64,000 nt of DNA from Cynocephalus volans (taxonomy: Eukaryota > Chordata > Mammalia > Dermoptera > Cynocephalidae): positions 82,786,427 to 82,850,426 of the forward strand of contig NC_084472.1 of the NCBI RefSeq assembly GCF_027409185.1. Reading direction: 5' to 3'. Of the stretch, positions 33,855 through 44,560 are shown one piece after another. The first letter of the stretch is position 1. Each line of letters begins with the position of its first letter. The notes below the pieces were generated by a model that saw only the letters and a list, made by a program, of their open reading frames with translations, ran no database searches and was not told the origin of the DNA. A program made the translations under genes and the position numbers.

Positions 33855-34270
33855 ATTTTCTGTTTTAGTCCATTTTGTGTTGCTATAACAGAAATACCTG
33901 AGACTGGGTAACTTATAAAGGAAAGAGGTTTATTTGGCTTACGATTCTGAGACAGCTGCATCTGGCATGGGCTTCAGGCTGCTTCTACTCATGGTGGGAA
34001 AAAACAGCAGGCAGCCGGCAGGGACAAGCACATCACATGGCAAGAGGAAGCAAGAGAGAGAGAGAGGAGGTGCCAGGGTCCTTTAAACAATCAGCTCTCA
34101 CGGGAACTAATAGAGTGAGAACTCACTCACTACCCCTCCTCCCTCAGGGAGAGCATTAATCCATTCATGAGGGATCCGCCCTCATGACTCAATCAATTTC
34201 CAACACTGCCGCATTGGAGATCAAATTTCCACATGAGTTTTGGACAGGACAACACTTCCAAACTCCATCA

Positions 34271-34436
34271 TTCTCTGTGGAACCTATATTTCTTATCTGC
34301 TACATTAGATCTAATCTCATTTTCTACTATGACTCTGCTCTTGAATTCTTTCCTGTGGCAGAGTCAAGAACCTGGTGACAGGATGGGGTGGGTTGAGGCC
34401 GACTAATGGGCCCCCCAGTCCCTACCTCGAACATCA
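34271..34436 (+). mobile_element. LTR of ERV family C, right part
   Basis: Continues the LTR interrupted at 31848: ATTCTTTCCTGTGGCAGAGT and GGATGGGGTGGGTTGAGG match the inverted copy near 62390-62440. It ends at ACATCA. Confidence 0.75.
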
Positions 34437-34479
34437 GAAGTGCTAATATTTTTTTCTTCCCCAATTGGGTATATACATT

Positions 34480-35035
34480 TCACTTTGGAGTTCAGTGCCT
34501 TACACAGAAAAAACCAACTAAAAATAGAATAGAAAATAATATGCCATTCAAAACACCAATCCATACTAAATAACAGGGAATTAAGCCAGTAAAGAAAGCA
34601 CAATATCTTTCTAGAGAAACTTATAAAATTTTTAAAGTTAATCAAATGAGGCTTTAATAAAAGATGACATGTTAACATTGTAAAGCTATTAATTTTACCC
34701 AAATTTATCTATACATTTAATGTATTTATAATTAAAATCTCAGCAGAATTTCAGGAGGAACATGAAACATTGATTCTAAATATATCTTGAAAGTTTAAAC
34801 ATTCAGAGAAACCTAATATAATTTTGAGAAGGAAGACTAAAAATGGGAATTCACCTTACAAAATACTAAGACATATTATAATACCACAGTAATAAATATA
34901 GTATAGAATTGAGGCAGGAACAGAAAGACCAATGAAACAAGAGAGAGACCAAACAGACATATATAAATGCAAACTTTGCCTATAACAACGATAGCTTCAT
35001 AGATAATAGGCCTAGCTGTAAACATAAATGTTTTA
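34480..35035 (+). mobile_element. LINE-1 ORF2 fragment, sense
   Basis: Words such as TTATAATTAAAATCTCAGCA and TAATACCACAGTAATAAATA parallel the L1 ORF2 RT-to-C-terminal region. It is heavily mutated with no open frame. A probably related piece lies at 35240-35520. Confidence 0.55.
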
Positions 35036-35670
35036 GTCAAATTTTATTAGGTTATGCTGCATAACAAACCATCCCAAAGCCTCAATGGCTTCCAACAATA
35101 AACATTTTATTTCTCACTCACAAGTTTATGATCAGATAAGAGAATGCACATTCAATTGACCAAAGGTAGGCAAATGGCCTGTCCTGACAATGGTGTAGTG
35201 AAGTATATTCTAGAAGAAGACATGTCAAAGATGGGGTTAATAATACAGCTCTGAGGAAGCAAGTGGATAATTGGGTACAGTAATCAATCTGGCATAATAA
35301 AAGAATATATAGAAAAAATGTAGGAATATAGTTTTATGACATGGAGATGACCTTGGATTGTGGGAGAGACTAAAAAAGTCATAATATAAAATACTGATAA
35401 ATTTGAATAAATCAAAAGTAAACATGTATTTTCAAAAGTAACATATAGATATTACATATGTATCCTGATATATGTTGGATTGGGAAAGAAAGTTGGCAAT
35501 TCACAAGAGATTATTTTCTAGAGTATAACAAGAACTCATGAAAGTCACTACATTATAAACTTCAAGATAGCAGGAATTATTTTTTTCCTGCTTTTGTCAG
35601 TGTCTTATCTCTAGTGCTCCCATGAGCATGTGGCAGTACTGTTACTCATTACTGTTAAACCTCCTTACTA
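35036..35670. other. Old repeats, partly assigned
   Basis: 35040-35170 (TTAGGTTATGCTGCATAACA) looks like an antisense LTR or hAT fragment. 35240-35520 looks like more L1 ORF2 (ATAAATTTGAATAAATCAAA). 35580-35640 is unassigned. Confidence 0.35.
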
Positions 35671-35673
35671 CTT

Positions 35674-35751
35674 TTTGGGAAAATAGAATAATTTGGTCAG
35701 GGCCCTCGCCTTGGGTCCAGCTGGGTGTGGTTCAGCATCATTTGTAAGCAA

Positions 35752-35806
<55 letters not shown>

Positions 35807-35919
35807 GTGGAGTTAGTGCGCATGTGTGCCAGTGTATCTTTTTAGTTTTTTTGCTATTCTTCTGTTCTGAGAGAGAGAGAGAGGAGTTTTAGTAAAGCAG
35901 GCAGGCAGGCAGGCATCGG
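35674..35919 (+). mobile_element. LTR of ERV family B, partial, with (GT)n
   Basis: TTTGGGAAAATAGAATAATT at the start and GGAGTTAGTGCGCATGTG inside match the family B LTRs. An expanded (GT)n at about 35755-35797 interrupts it, and (GA)n and (GGCA)n follow. The 3' part is missing and the sequence passes straight into an MLT1-like LTR. Confidence 0.7.
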
Positions 35920-35924
35920 CCCTG

Positions 35925-36528
35925 GGTGTCCTATTGCTCTGTAACAAATTACCACAAATTCAGTGGCTTATAACAACACAGGTTTATTCTCTTACTCTTC
36001 TGGAGGTCAAAAGCCTGAAATCAGTCTCATGGACTGAAGTCAAGGTGTCAGCAGGGCTGGTTCCCTCTGGAGGCTCTAGGGAAGAATCTGTTTACTCGCC
36101 CTCTCTAGCTTCTAGAAGTCATCGACATTCCTTGGCTCCTTCCTCCTTTTCAAAGGCCTCAGCATCGCATCATCACATCTCCTCTGCTGACTCTGCTTCT
36201 GTGCTCACGTTACCTGTCTGTCTTTGACCTTACTGCCTCCCTCTTTGTTTTGTTTTCTTGGTTTTCTGTTGGATTTTTTTGCTGCTGGCTGGTACTGGGA
36301 TCCGAACCCTTGACCTTGTGCTTGACCTTGGCATTACTAGGCTGTGCACTAACCAGCTGAGCCAACCAGCCACCGGGTAATGCAGGATAATCTCCCCTGT
36401 CTCAAAATCCATAACTTAATCACAACTGCAGAGTCCCTTTTGTCATGAAAGTTTTACCTTTTCACAGGTTCCAGAGATTAGGACACAAATGCTTTTAGGA
36501 GGCCATTACTCATCCTACCACACCAGGG
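35925..36528 (-). mobile_element. MLT1-like MaLR LTR, antisense, split by a SINE
   Basis: AACAAATTACCACAAATTCA, GGTGTCAGCAGGGCTGGTT and GATAATCTCCCCTGTCTCAA, ending in GGCCATTACTCATCCTACCA, follow the antisense MLT1 layout. The SINE at 36240-36378 interrupts it. Confidence 0.7.
36240..36378 (-). mobile_element. CYN-type SINE, antisense
   Basis: On the minus strand it reads GGTGGCTGGTTGGCTCAGCT, with GGTTCGGATCCCAGTACC (box B region) and an A-rich tail. It is monomeric, inserted in the MLT1-like LTR and diverged. Confidence 0.75.
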
Positions 36529-36712
36529 TTTCTCAAACTTGGCATAACTGACATTTTTGGCTGGATAATCCTTTGCTATGGTGGCTCGTCCTATGCGTTG
36601 TAGGATATTATCAGCATCGCTGCACTCTGCCCATTAGATGCCAGCACACCCCTTTCCACCAGTTGTGACCAAAAGGGCAAATCCACCACCAGTTGAGAAC
36701 CATTGCTTCACC
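36529..36712 (+). mobile_element. MER20 hAT element
   Basis: Starts CAGGGTTTCTCAAACTTGGC and ends ACCAGTTGAGAACCATTG, with TTGTAGGATATTATCAGCAT inside, matching MER20, an ancient non-autonomous hAT transposon of placental mammals. Confidence 0.85.
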
Positions 36713-38029
36713 CTGCTCTGGTGATTTTGTTGTTGTTGTTCAAAGCAAATCTAATCATGTTAATCTCCTGCACAGAATTCTTTATTCATTCTCATCTGAT
36801 AAACTCTTATTTACTCCTTTTCAAAATCTATTTTCGATGTCCAGGAATCTAGGTCCCCTTCCTATGTGTGCTTTAAGCACTCTGAAACTCACCCTTTTTT
36901 AGAGAACTGGTGTTTATTTCCCTTCCCTTGCCTTAGTCTGTGAGTTGTTTAGATCTCTGACTGTTATCTGTATCCATGGGTCTAGCAGTCTTCTTGGAAT
37001 ACGTTAGTTGCCCAATAATTGTTTTTGAATGACTGAGTAAACAGCGAATTTCATGCCTCAACTTGAATACACTCTGCAGTGGCTAAGACTGGTAAAGAAG
37101 GTTGCTACAAGATATTAACAGAAGAAAACACTCTCTCACCCTCTCTCAAGGAGACAATCCCTCAAAAGAAATTATGTTGGCTATTCAGTTAGCATTTTTT
37201 CCCACAATTAAGGTTCATGATCAGAAGCTACTTTTACTTACTTAATATGTTTAAATTTAAAAAATAAACTACAAAAAAAATCCCTTCCACGGAGAATTTG
37301 GCAAAACAAAGCTAGAATTAAAACAAACACCACATAGATTTCACAACACTACGAAAAGGCTAGGTATGTCAGAGCAGTTTCCTGTATCAGGAGGGCATGG
37401 TTGATTTTGCTATTTAGATTTTGGCTTTTCAGGGAGAAAACTGTCACCTGGACACTTCCAGCCTTCACAATGTTACAAAACCAACTGATTTACAAAGTTT
37501 CAACATTTGGTATGAGTTTTAAACAATAAAAGTGTCAAAATGGTTTCTGTTGCTGTGCATTTTATTATTCTTCTGGTAGTCTAATGTTACTAGTTTCTCT
37601 TAATGTTTAGAAACTGGAGACTCTTTAGTAAATATCACCAAAAACACCTGCATATAATGCTTACTAACGACAGTTTCCTTGATTCAAAGCTCAAATTAAG
37701 AGGGTGTTGAGAGAGGCTGGATGCTATCTCTGTACGTGTTAAATATATTCAGGTAATTTATGTAAAGCAAAGAATTTAATTTCCCCCATGCTATATTTTT
37801 CTCATTCCAGTGAAAAATCTATGCACAGATCTTGTAAGGAGAATGGTATAAACAAAGTTTCATTATCCAAAATATGTCAAAACATAATATGCTAAATGAA
37901 GATTTTTAAATTGTCTTTAATTCCCATATAAGACTCACTAAAAGGTTTTCCTGTCCTCTAAACCAATATTTCTTAAGTTGCTGCTAGAAATATTTGGCTG
38001 AGAGCCAGTATAACATAATTGATGTTGCT
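36713..38029. other. Intergenic DNA, no gene seen
   Basis: Unique-looking AT-rich sequence with no gene or assigned repeat. Confidence 0.5.
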
Positions 38030-38240
38030 GAAAACATTTGGCTGAGACTACCACTGGCTTGGTTGAATCCCAACTCTGTAACCTTGAGCAAGTTACTTGA
38101 TCTCTCTGTGCCTTAGTTCCTCTCTTTGTAAAATGAGGATAACAATAATCCTTTCAACCTCAGAGGATTCCTGTAAGGATTAAAAGAGTCAATATTTGCA
38201 AAACACTTTGAACATTGCCTGGCACATGTACTAAGGTCTC
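38030..38240 (+). mobile_element. MIR SINE
   Basis: Shows the MIR pattern: CCTTGAGCAAGTTACTTGAT, TGTAAAATGAGGATAACAAT and TGCCTGGCACATGTA. Ancient and non-coding. Confidence 0.85.
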
Positions 38241-38267
38241 TTCTTGGCATTTTGCAGGAAATGGTAC

Positions 38268-38721
38268 TGTAGGGCTAGAGCTAGGGTCTGGAGCTCACAG
38301 ACCCCTCAAGCCCATTCACAAACCCTTCACATGCAGGTCTATGAGCTAGGTAACCAGCAGAAAGGTCCTTGGAGCCTTGGCTAAAGTAGGAATAGTCTTT
38401 ATTCAGCACACACAACACTAATACCTTGGCAGTCCAAGGAGAAACTCAGAAACTCAACTGCTACAGCGAAGTCCACTGAAAAACTGAGTGGCTGCCAGCA
38501 GAGTAAACATGCTCTATTTTTAGATGCAAGCTCTGACGGCCAGGCTCTGCTTCCCAAACTCAAGAACACACAATAGCAACAAAACTAAAAAGAAACATTC
38601 ACGCACATGCACACTAACTCCACCCACACAACTTGTTTACAAAGAATTAAGAATGTGCTGCTCGATCCCCAACCAGACCTGAGCCTAGGGAGCCTGACTA
38701 AATTATCTTATTTTCCCCACA
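38268..38721 (-). repeat. 3' LTR, family B provirus
   Basis: Starts TGTGGGGAAAATAAGATAAT and ends GCTCTAGCCCTACA in element orientation. It is longer than the partner LTR, which differs by internal indels. Confidence 0.75.
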
Positions 38722-39266
38722 ATCCACCCCTTCAGGGTCCCTCACTGTATAATCTACGCATTAAAAATCTCCTGGGATGCTCCCTTAGGGAGGATAAATG
38801 ACTGTTTTGTTTATACAACCTATTGTCTGTTTGATATGGCTTAAGGCTTGTCCTTAGGGCTTGTCCTGTAGTTCTGTCCTTTAGTTGCACATGTCCAGTT
38901 AGTAGTCATCATTGGTGTGATTTTCCACGGGAATCTTGTAGTCATACTGATGTGAAGTTCAGTGCATATTCAGTAGATGATCACACCAATGTATGTATGT
39001 ACCCAGTCAACTCTGCTGCAGTGCCTGCAGCCAGAACACTATGGGCAAAAAGACAGAAGGGTTATTGGTACCAATAGCGGAAGTTCTCGCCACTCTGGTA
39101 AGATACATGCCAGTTTGCCATCCTGAGAAAGGATGGTTGCAGGAATAGGTATCTTACCTGGTCTGGGGCCCCACAAGGCCATACAAACAGAAGGCCAGTA
39201 ACTCTGACTTCAGCAGTGGTCTCTCAAGGTCCACCTGCCACCATGTCAGGGGCACCCTCACATGAG

Positions 39267-39329
39267 TTATCTGCCCATCAGGGGCACCCATCTGCTCATC
39301 AGGAGCACATCTGCCCATCAGGGGCATTT
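39267..39329. repeat. Short tandem repeat, about 20 bp, three copies
   Basis: Units around ATCTGCCCATCAGGGGCAC repeat three times with small changes within the pol-like remnant of the family B provirus. Confidence 0.7.
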
Positions 39330-39399
39330 TTTCTCAGGTTTATGCAAGCCATCGACCACCTGGTCTTGCAGCCAGCATGCTGCATTCTCCAATGTAGCC

Positions 39400-40456
39400 A
39401 CCCAGCTACATCAGCTGCTGGAGCTCTCTCCAGCCACCTTACCTTAGCCAGCGTATCAGCTTCATCATTGCCAACTCAACCTGAGGCCTCTGGTCCTTGC
39501 CTGCCCCCAAAAGGCAAGTACCTTGGCCTGATTCCTAGTCAGAATGGAACACTTCATCCGCCTCCTCGGGAGCAACCAAAAAATCCTTTAAATCCACTTA
39601 ACATACCTTGCTACCTTTTTCCAGATGTTTAGTGAAAAGCTGTTCACAGTGCAATTGCTGACACAAGGCAAACGGAACTGCATTTGTCTGCTGGTCAATT
39701 TTCTTTTTATCAACCTTGCTGCAAGCAAGTCAAGCCACATCTGCTTACAGCTAGTCTTGCTTGGTCCCTTTGGGATAAAATCCCTAGCATTTCTTGGGGG
39801 TTTGGTCTTAGCCACCTTTCAAACCCCTTTTGCTTGTTTGCCATCCTCTACTTCACCTAGGCCGGCTATCGTGATCGTTACCTCATGTATAGGACGCCCA
39901 ATGTATGGGGCCATTGTGGCCATCAGTGACCCAAAGGACGTTTTGGGGCATTCTGCAGCACTATGTCTCTCATGCTGCCTATAAAATTATTATCGTCCGA
40001 GCCATGGGTGTTCACATTAAACATGGACTGCCACACCCCCAGCTCAGCATATGTTTGCCATTTACTCACAATCTTGGGCAGTTCTCCAGCATTTGCCCAC
40101 ACGGTTCAGGCAGCTGCATTTACCCAGTCCATCAAGGAGTGATTACCTCACCCTTGTGCATATCTGTGGCTATTCTGCACCTGCTGCCTCAGGGACAGGT
40201 GCATGGTAATGGAGGCCAATTTCTCCATCTCCTCACCAGAGTACATCAGGCTATCCACCCCTAGGTCCCATAACTGCAACAGACAAACAGCCAGGGGCTC
40301 TCCCTGTTTCTGCCTGAGCTGTCTTCCCATGTCACCTAATTCAACCTGTGTATATGGGACATAGGTGGTAAATTGGGTCACCTGTGGATCGCCCACTTGT
40401 TGTCTGTCTGGTCCCATAGGCTGCTGTGTCTCAATTTCTCGTACACAGCGGGTCAT
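39400..40456 (-). pseudogene. gag- and pol-like remnants of ERV family B
   Basis: On the minus strand, 40148-40456 is open for 102 codons. It contains LRQKQGEPLAVCLLQLWDLG and MEKLASIT, which look like the Gag segment of a mammalian ERV. After its stop the same similarity seems to continue in broken frames (a VNAAA-like and a WQ-rich stretch) to about 39990. Further on, around 39400-39480, a NDEADTLAKVR-like block resembles the end of RNase H leading into integrase. The region between, holding most of pol, appears deleted. No env was seen. Confidence 0.5.
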
Positions 40457-40867
40457 GCCTGGAGACGCATGGTTTCCCCCAACTCACCACTGGGTTGGTC
40501 GTCTTCCCTGGTGTGAGAGGCAGGAGTGCCGTTGCTGCATGTCATCCTCCAAGATATTCATCCCTGCTTCCAATGACTCTGCTGTCTGCTGCAAATCTCA
40601 ATCAATTTGCAGCACAGTGATCAGCAGCCAGGCTCCGGCCAGCAGAAAGGTGGCCACCAAGCACCACATGCTCAAGTATAGTCACATTTCCTCCCCCTCC
40701 CAAGGGGTTTTGCATTGTAGTACCTGGTCTGTGCAGCAACCAGATCCCAGTCAACAGGAAAGCAGCCATAGGGCAGAGCATATTCAAAAGTAGCCACATT
40801 TCCTCCTTCTTTCAAGAGCTTTTTGGCTCCTGTACCTGCCCATAATCCTGTCACAGACTATGCCAAT

Positions 40868-41200
40868 TGTCAAGCTCTGGTTGTGTCTGGAGCTCACAGA
40901 CCCATCAAGCCCATTCACAGACTAGGTCACAAAACCTACCCATGCCAGGCTGGGTCCCCAGACCCCTCACACACAGGTCTATGAGCTAGGTAACTGGCAA
41001 ACAGGTCCTTGGAAGCCATAGGTTCGAGAGCATGGCCACATGGCATGGTGGACACCTGAGGCAGACACCAGCCAAGCTGCAGCACCATGCATGTGCACTA
41101 ACTCCACCCCCCCACCCCAAACTTTACAGAGAATGTGCCACACCATCCCCAACTGTCCCTAAGGTGAGGGGGCCTAATTAAATTATTCTATTTTCCCAAC
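40868..41200 (-). repeat. 5' LTR, family B provirus
   Basis: Starts TGTTGGGAAAATAGAATAAT and ends CAGAGCTTGACA in element orientation. It is followed by a leader with TGGCATAGTCTGTGACAGGA in PBS position. Confidence 0.75.
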
Positions 41201-41509
41201 AAATACAGTTCCTAGGAATCTTTCTAATGTTATCTATGATTACTCTCCTGCCTGAAACTTCAGCTTTAATAACTCTCAAATACATCACATATTTTCCTGT
41301 ATTCACTTTGCTTGGAATTCCCATAATTTATCTTTCTACCTGCCTATGGTCCGCACTTCTTAAAGGACCCACTCAGTTCCCATCTTTTCTCTGAGCATGT
41401 TCTAGACTATATTATCCTGAGCAAACTATTTCTTGAATGAATCCCCCCCAGTATCTATATTCTTTTTTGTATATAGCATGGGATCTCTTTTGCTTTTCTT
41501 ACGTTTTTT
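41201..41509. other. Intergenic DNA, no gene seen
   Basis: No recognised feature between the family B provirus and the next LTR. Confidence 0.5.
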
Positions 41510-41511
41510 AA

Positions 41512-41940
41512 TGCCTTAGTCTGTTTTATGCTCCTTGAATAGAACACCACAGACTGGGTAATTAATAATGAACAGAAATTTATTTGGCTCAAGGTTCTGG
41601 AGGTTAAATCCAAGATGGAGGAGGCTCATCTGATGAAAACCTTCTTGCTGCACCATAACATGGTGAAAGGCATCACATGGGTAAGACAGCATGTGTGCAC
41701 ACATGCACAAGTGTGCACAAGAGAGAGAAAGAGGAAGGGGCTGAACTCATCCTTTTATCAGGAACCCACTTCCATAATAATTAACCTACTCCAGTGATAC
41801 CAACATCAATCCATTTATGAGGGCAGAGCCTTCATGACTTAATCACTTCTTAAAGGTTCCACCTCTCAACACTGTTGCACTGGGGATTTAGTTTCTAACA
41901 CATGAACTATTAGAGACGCATTCAAACCATAGAAGCCAGT
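41512..41940 (-). mobile_element. MaLR-type LTR, antisense
   Basis: TGCCTTAGTCTGTTTTATGC, CACAGACTGGGTAATTAATA, TTCATGACTTAATCACTTCT and ATTCAAACCATAGAA follow the antisense MaLR layout. The subfamily is not determined. Confidence 0.65.
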
Positions 41941-42329
41941 ATCTCTAACTATATTATAATTTCTTTGTATGCAAAATCTCCTCTATGTCACTTTGAACCC
42001 CAGAGCCTGGTTCTGTGCCTCACGCAGAGCAAGTACTGAGTATGTTTTATATTAATGATGATTGTAGTAAGTAAAATTTACATTTATTTTTAGCTTTCAT
42101 CTGTCTCCTTTTGGCAAATTCTTACCCCCTTTCAACACTTTTTTCACTAGCACTACATACCTATGTGCTGTATATTGGCTACTTGAGATCCTGAAGAAAG
42201 CTATCTTTTCCAAGGTCCTAGACATTTTTATTTCACGAACACTTACCTGTGTTGTTAGTGAAAGGAATATTCATCTAGGAGTCAGAAAATGTGGGTTCTC
42301 TTTCTGCATCTTCGTTGGTCTCCACATGT

Positions 42330-42440
42330 AATCATGGAAAACAATTGGATTGAAACTCAGTTTCTTCATCTGTAAAATATTAATGATAATATCTGTCCGA
42401 CTACCATACAGGGTTATCATAAAGATAAATACATATAAAT
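42330..42440 (+). mobile_element. MIR fragment
   Basis: CTCAGTTTCTTCATCTGTAA followed by a TATTAATGATAATA block and GGTTATCATAAAGAT matches the MIR 3' half. Confidence 0.65.
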
Positions 42441-42469
42441 TAATGTCCACAAATGACTGCATATCGAGC

Positions 42470-42810
42470 TCTCTTACCTGCCTGTAATCCTGCTGATGAC
42501 GCCAATTGTCGAGCTAGGGCTGGGTCTGGAGCTCACAGACCCCTCAAGCCCGTTTTCCAGACTGGGTCACAAACCCTTCACATGTGGGTCTATGAGCTAG
42601 GTAACTGGCAAAAAGGTCATTGGAGCCATAGGTTTGAGAGCATGGCCGCACAGAGCAGACACCCAAGGCAGTCAATGCCAGCCAAGTCGTGGCACCACAC
42701 ATGCGCACTAACTCTACCCACAGATAGCTTATTTACAAAGAAGGTGCCGCACCACCCCCAACCAGACCCAAGGCAAGGGGGCCTGATTAAATTATTCTAT
42801 TTTCCCAACA
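42470..42810 (-). mobile_element. LTR of ERV family B, antisense, with leader
   Basis: The LTR at 42507-42810 reads TGTTGGGAAAATAGAATAAT ... CTCGACA in element orientation. The leader at 42470-42506 continues with AT and TGGCGTCATCAGCAGGAT in PBS position. It is the shortest copy (304 bp). No second LTR is seen. Confidence 0.75.
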
Positions 42811-42967
42811 CTGCACATATGGTTGGTCTTATTTCCTCAGGAGAACATTGAGGTTACTGGCTTTCTAATTTAATTTTAAAATACCATAGGGTAACTTAAT
42901 GTATTACTCATTTTTGATAACATTTATTTTAGAAGGGGCTTAAAAGAATGACACGATACACACATAC

Positions 42968-42968
42968 A

Positions 42969-43000
<32 letters not shown>
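42968..43000. repeat. (TC)n microsatellite
   Basis: About 13 TC units followed by a short TATA-rich patch. Confidence 0.9.
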
Positions 43001-43001
<1 letters not shown>

Positions 43002-43074
43002 ATATATTTAACATGGCTAACAAAAATGGTATTTGGGGACAGAAAGGTCCAATTTTTTCAGTCTTAAATTAATA

Positions 43075-43450
43075 ACTATAATTCAATTCAACAAATATCC
43101 ATTGAATGTCTATTGCATGCAAAAGAACACCCTGGGTGCTATGGGAAGTATGAAGATGATCAGGACGCTCCCTCTCCTCTCTTTAAGGAATGAGATTCTA
43201 GTTAAGTAGGAGACAGCATGTAATTCTAACACAAGGTAGATTTGGTAAGGTCACTCAAGGGACTAACTTCAGAAGATAGGAGATTAACTCTGATTGTATC
43301 AGAAGGTTTTTTAGAGGACATGCATGCAACTGGGCTTTAAAAGTTGGGAAAACTTTAGTAAATGGAATGAAGAAGAGGTTTCAAACAGGTGAGAATAACA
43401 GCATGAGCCAAGACACAAAAAGTACAGAGTGCATTCTGGGAAGAGCAAGT
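43075..43450 (+). mobile_element. Possible LINE-2 fragment
   Basis: ATTCAACAAATATCCATTGA and a GTGCTATGGGAAGTATGAAG block look like an L2 3' region. The later part, GGACATGCATGCAACTGGGC and CAGCATGAGCCAAGACACA, also fits the usual L2 order. Confidence 0.55.
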
Positions 43451-43730
43451 ACAGTTTATCTTAATTCTTTGAAATTGTACAGTGTTTCTAAAGTATTTTT
43501 AAAGTGTTTTCACATATCCTATATTATTGGGAATTAGAACAATTTAATGGAGATCTGCAGGAAAGGTATTCTTTATCGTACATATGAAGAAATAGAGTTT
43601 TAGAGAAAATGAATGACTTGTATAAAGTTATAAATTAGTAAATTGTGCTTAAGAGGAAACCATGACGATTACTCTGATAACAGCACGAAAGAGAAAGTGA
43701 ACTGAAGAAGGCAATTCTGAGCTTACTGAC

Positions 43731-44165
43731 TGTTGGGAAAATAGAATAATTTAATCAGGTCCCCTTTCCTTGGGCCTGGTTTGGGCTGGTGTGGCACATT
43801 CTTTGTAAGCAAATTGTGTGTAGGGGGGTGGAGTTAGTGCAAATGCATGGTGCCGTGGTCTTGGTTGGCATCTGCCTTGGACATCCGCACCACACAGCCG
43901 TGCTCTCCAATCTATGGCTTCCAAGGACCGGTTTGCCAGTTTCCAAGCTCATAGGCCTGCGTGTGATGGGTCTGGTGACCCAGCCTGGTGTGTGAAAGGT
44001 TTGGTGACCCAGCCTGGCATGTGAGAGGTCTGGGGACCCAGCCTAGCATGTGAAGGGTTTGTGACTCAGTCTGTGAATGGGCTTGAGAGGTCTGTGAGCT
44101 CCAGACGTAGCCCTAGCTCAACAATTGGCCCAGTCAGCAGGATTACAGGCAGGTAAAAGAGCATG
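43731..44165 (+). mobile_element. LTR of ERV family B, sense, with leader
   Basis: The LTR at 43731-44123 starts TGTTGGGAAAATAGAATAAT and ends CTAGCTCAACA. AT and TGGCCCAGTCAGCAGGAT (PBS position) follow. Around 43965-44070 it has an internal tandem repeat of about 29 bp. The interior and second LTR are missing. Confidence 0.8.
43965..44070. repeat. 29-bp tandem repeat inside a family B LTR
   Basis: Three full units and one partial unit built on GGTCTGGTGACCCAGCCTGG followed by a TGTGAAA-like end. The copy number differs between the family B LTRs, which explains part of their length variation. Confidence 0.8.
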
Positions 44166-44546
44166 ACACTGACATAGTCTAAGTGAAAAGTACCAAGAGT
44201 CTGCACCGGAGTAGTTTGCTTGTAATCATGAGGGGACTCTTCTTATGGACATGGCAGATGCACAATGCATGCAGATTGGATGTAATGAGTGAGAATGAAG
44301 AGTTATACCAAAAGATGCAGAAGCTAGTCACATATAAACAAAATCTGACTCGGTCTTTTGGGTCACATCAAGGCAATCTCTTAATTTCTTCAGTGTCAGT
44401 CCCTATCTTTTACTCAGCTCTCTGAGAAACCTAATTCTTATTAAAAATCAAGATTACATTTGATCCAAGTGCGCACCAGTATACAACACCTAAAGAGAAA
44501 TGAGAAATCCATGATGAATCTGATAAATGAAGGTTTTGATGGTTTT
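44166..44546. other. Intergenic DNA, no gene seen
   Basis: An 80-codon open frame at 44183-44425 has no recognisable domain. Nothing else was identified. Confidence 0.5.
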
Positions 44547-44560
44547 AAAATATGCTCACA
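44547..44560. repeat. L1 target-site duplication, 5' copy
   Basis: AAAATATGCTCACA, preceded by TT, so the LINE-1 endonuclease consensus TT/AAAA is met. Identical 14-mers occur at 52529-52542 and 52622-52635. Confidence 0.85.

Larger units (their letters stand above)
31849..34270 (-). mobile_element. Complete MaLR element (MST/THE1-like)
   Basis: Two similar LTRs at 31849-32271 and 33861-34270 surround about 1.6 kb of internal sequence on the minus strand, within the family C LTR. In MaLR orientation the LTR starts TGATGGAGTTTG. The flanks CTCTC and TTCTC look like a 5-bp target duplication with one change. The first LTR has an expanded GA repeat at 32040-32064. MaLR elements are non-autonomous relatives of ERV-L. 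Confidence 0.85.
38268..41200 (-). mobile_element. Internally deleted provirus of ERV family B
   Basis: LTRs at 38268-38721 and 40868-41200 in the minus orientation surround about 2.1 kb of interior, far below the length of a complete virus. A purine-rich run (GAAGGGGTGGA) precedes the 3' LTR, and a TGG-starting PBS-like site follows the 5' LTR at about 40848-40865. No perfect target duplication is seen (GGTAC against AATAC). The interior holds gag-like remnants, then a deletion junction into pol-like remnants. Confidence 0.75.
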
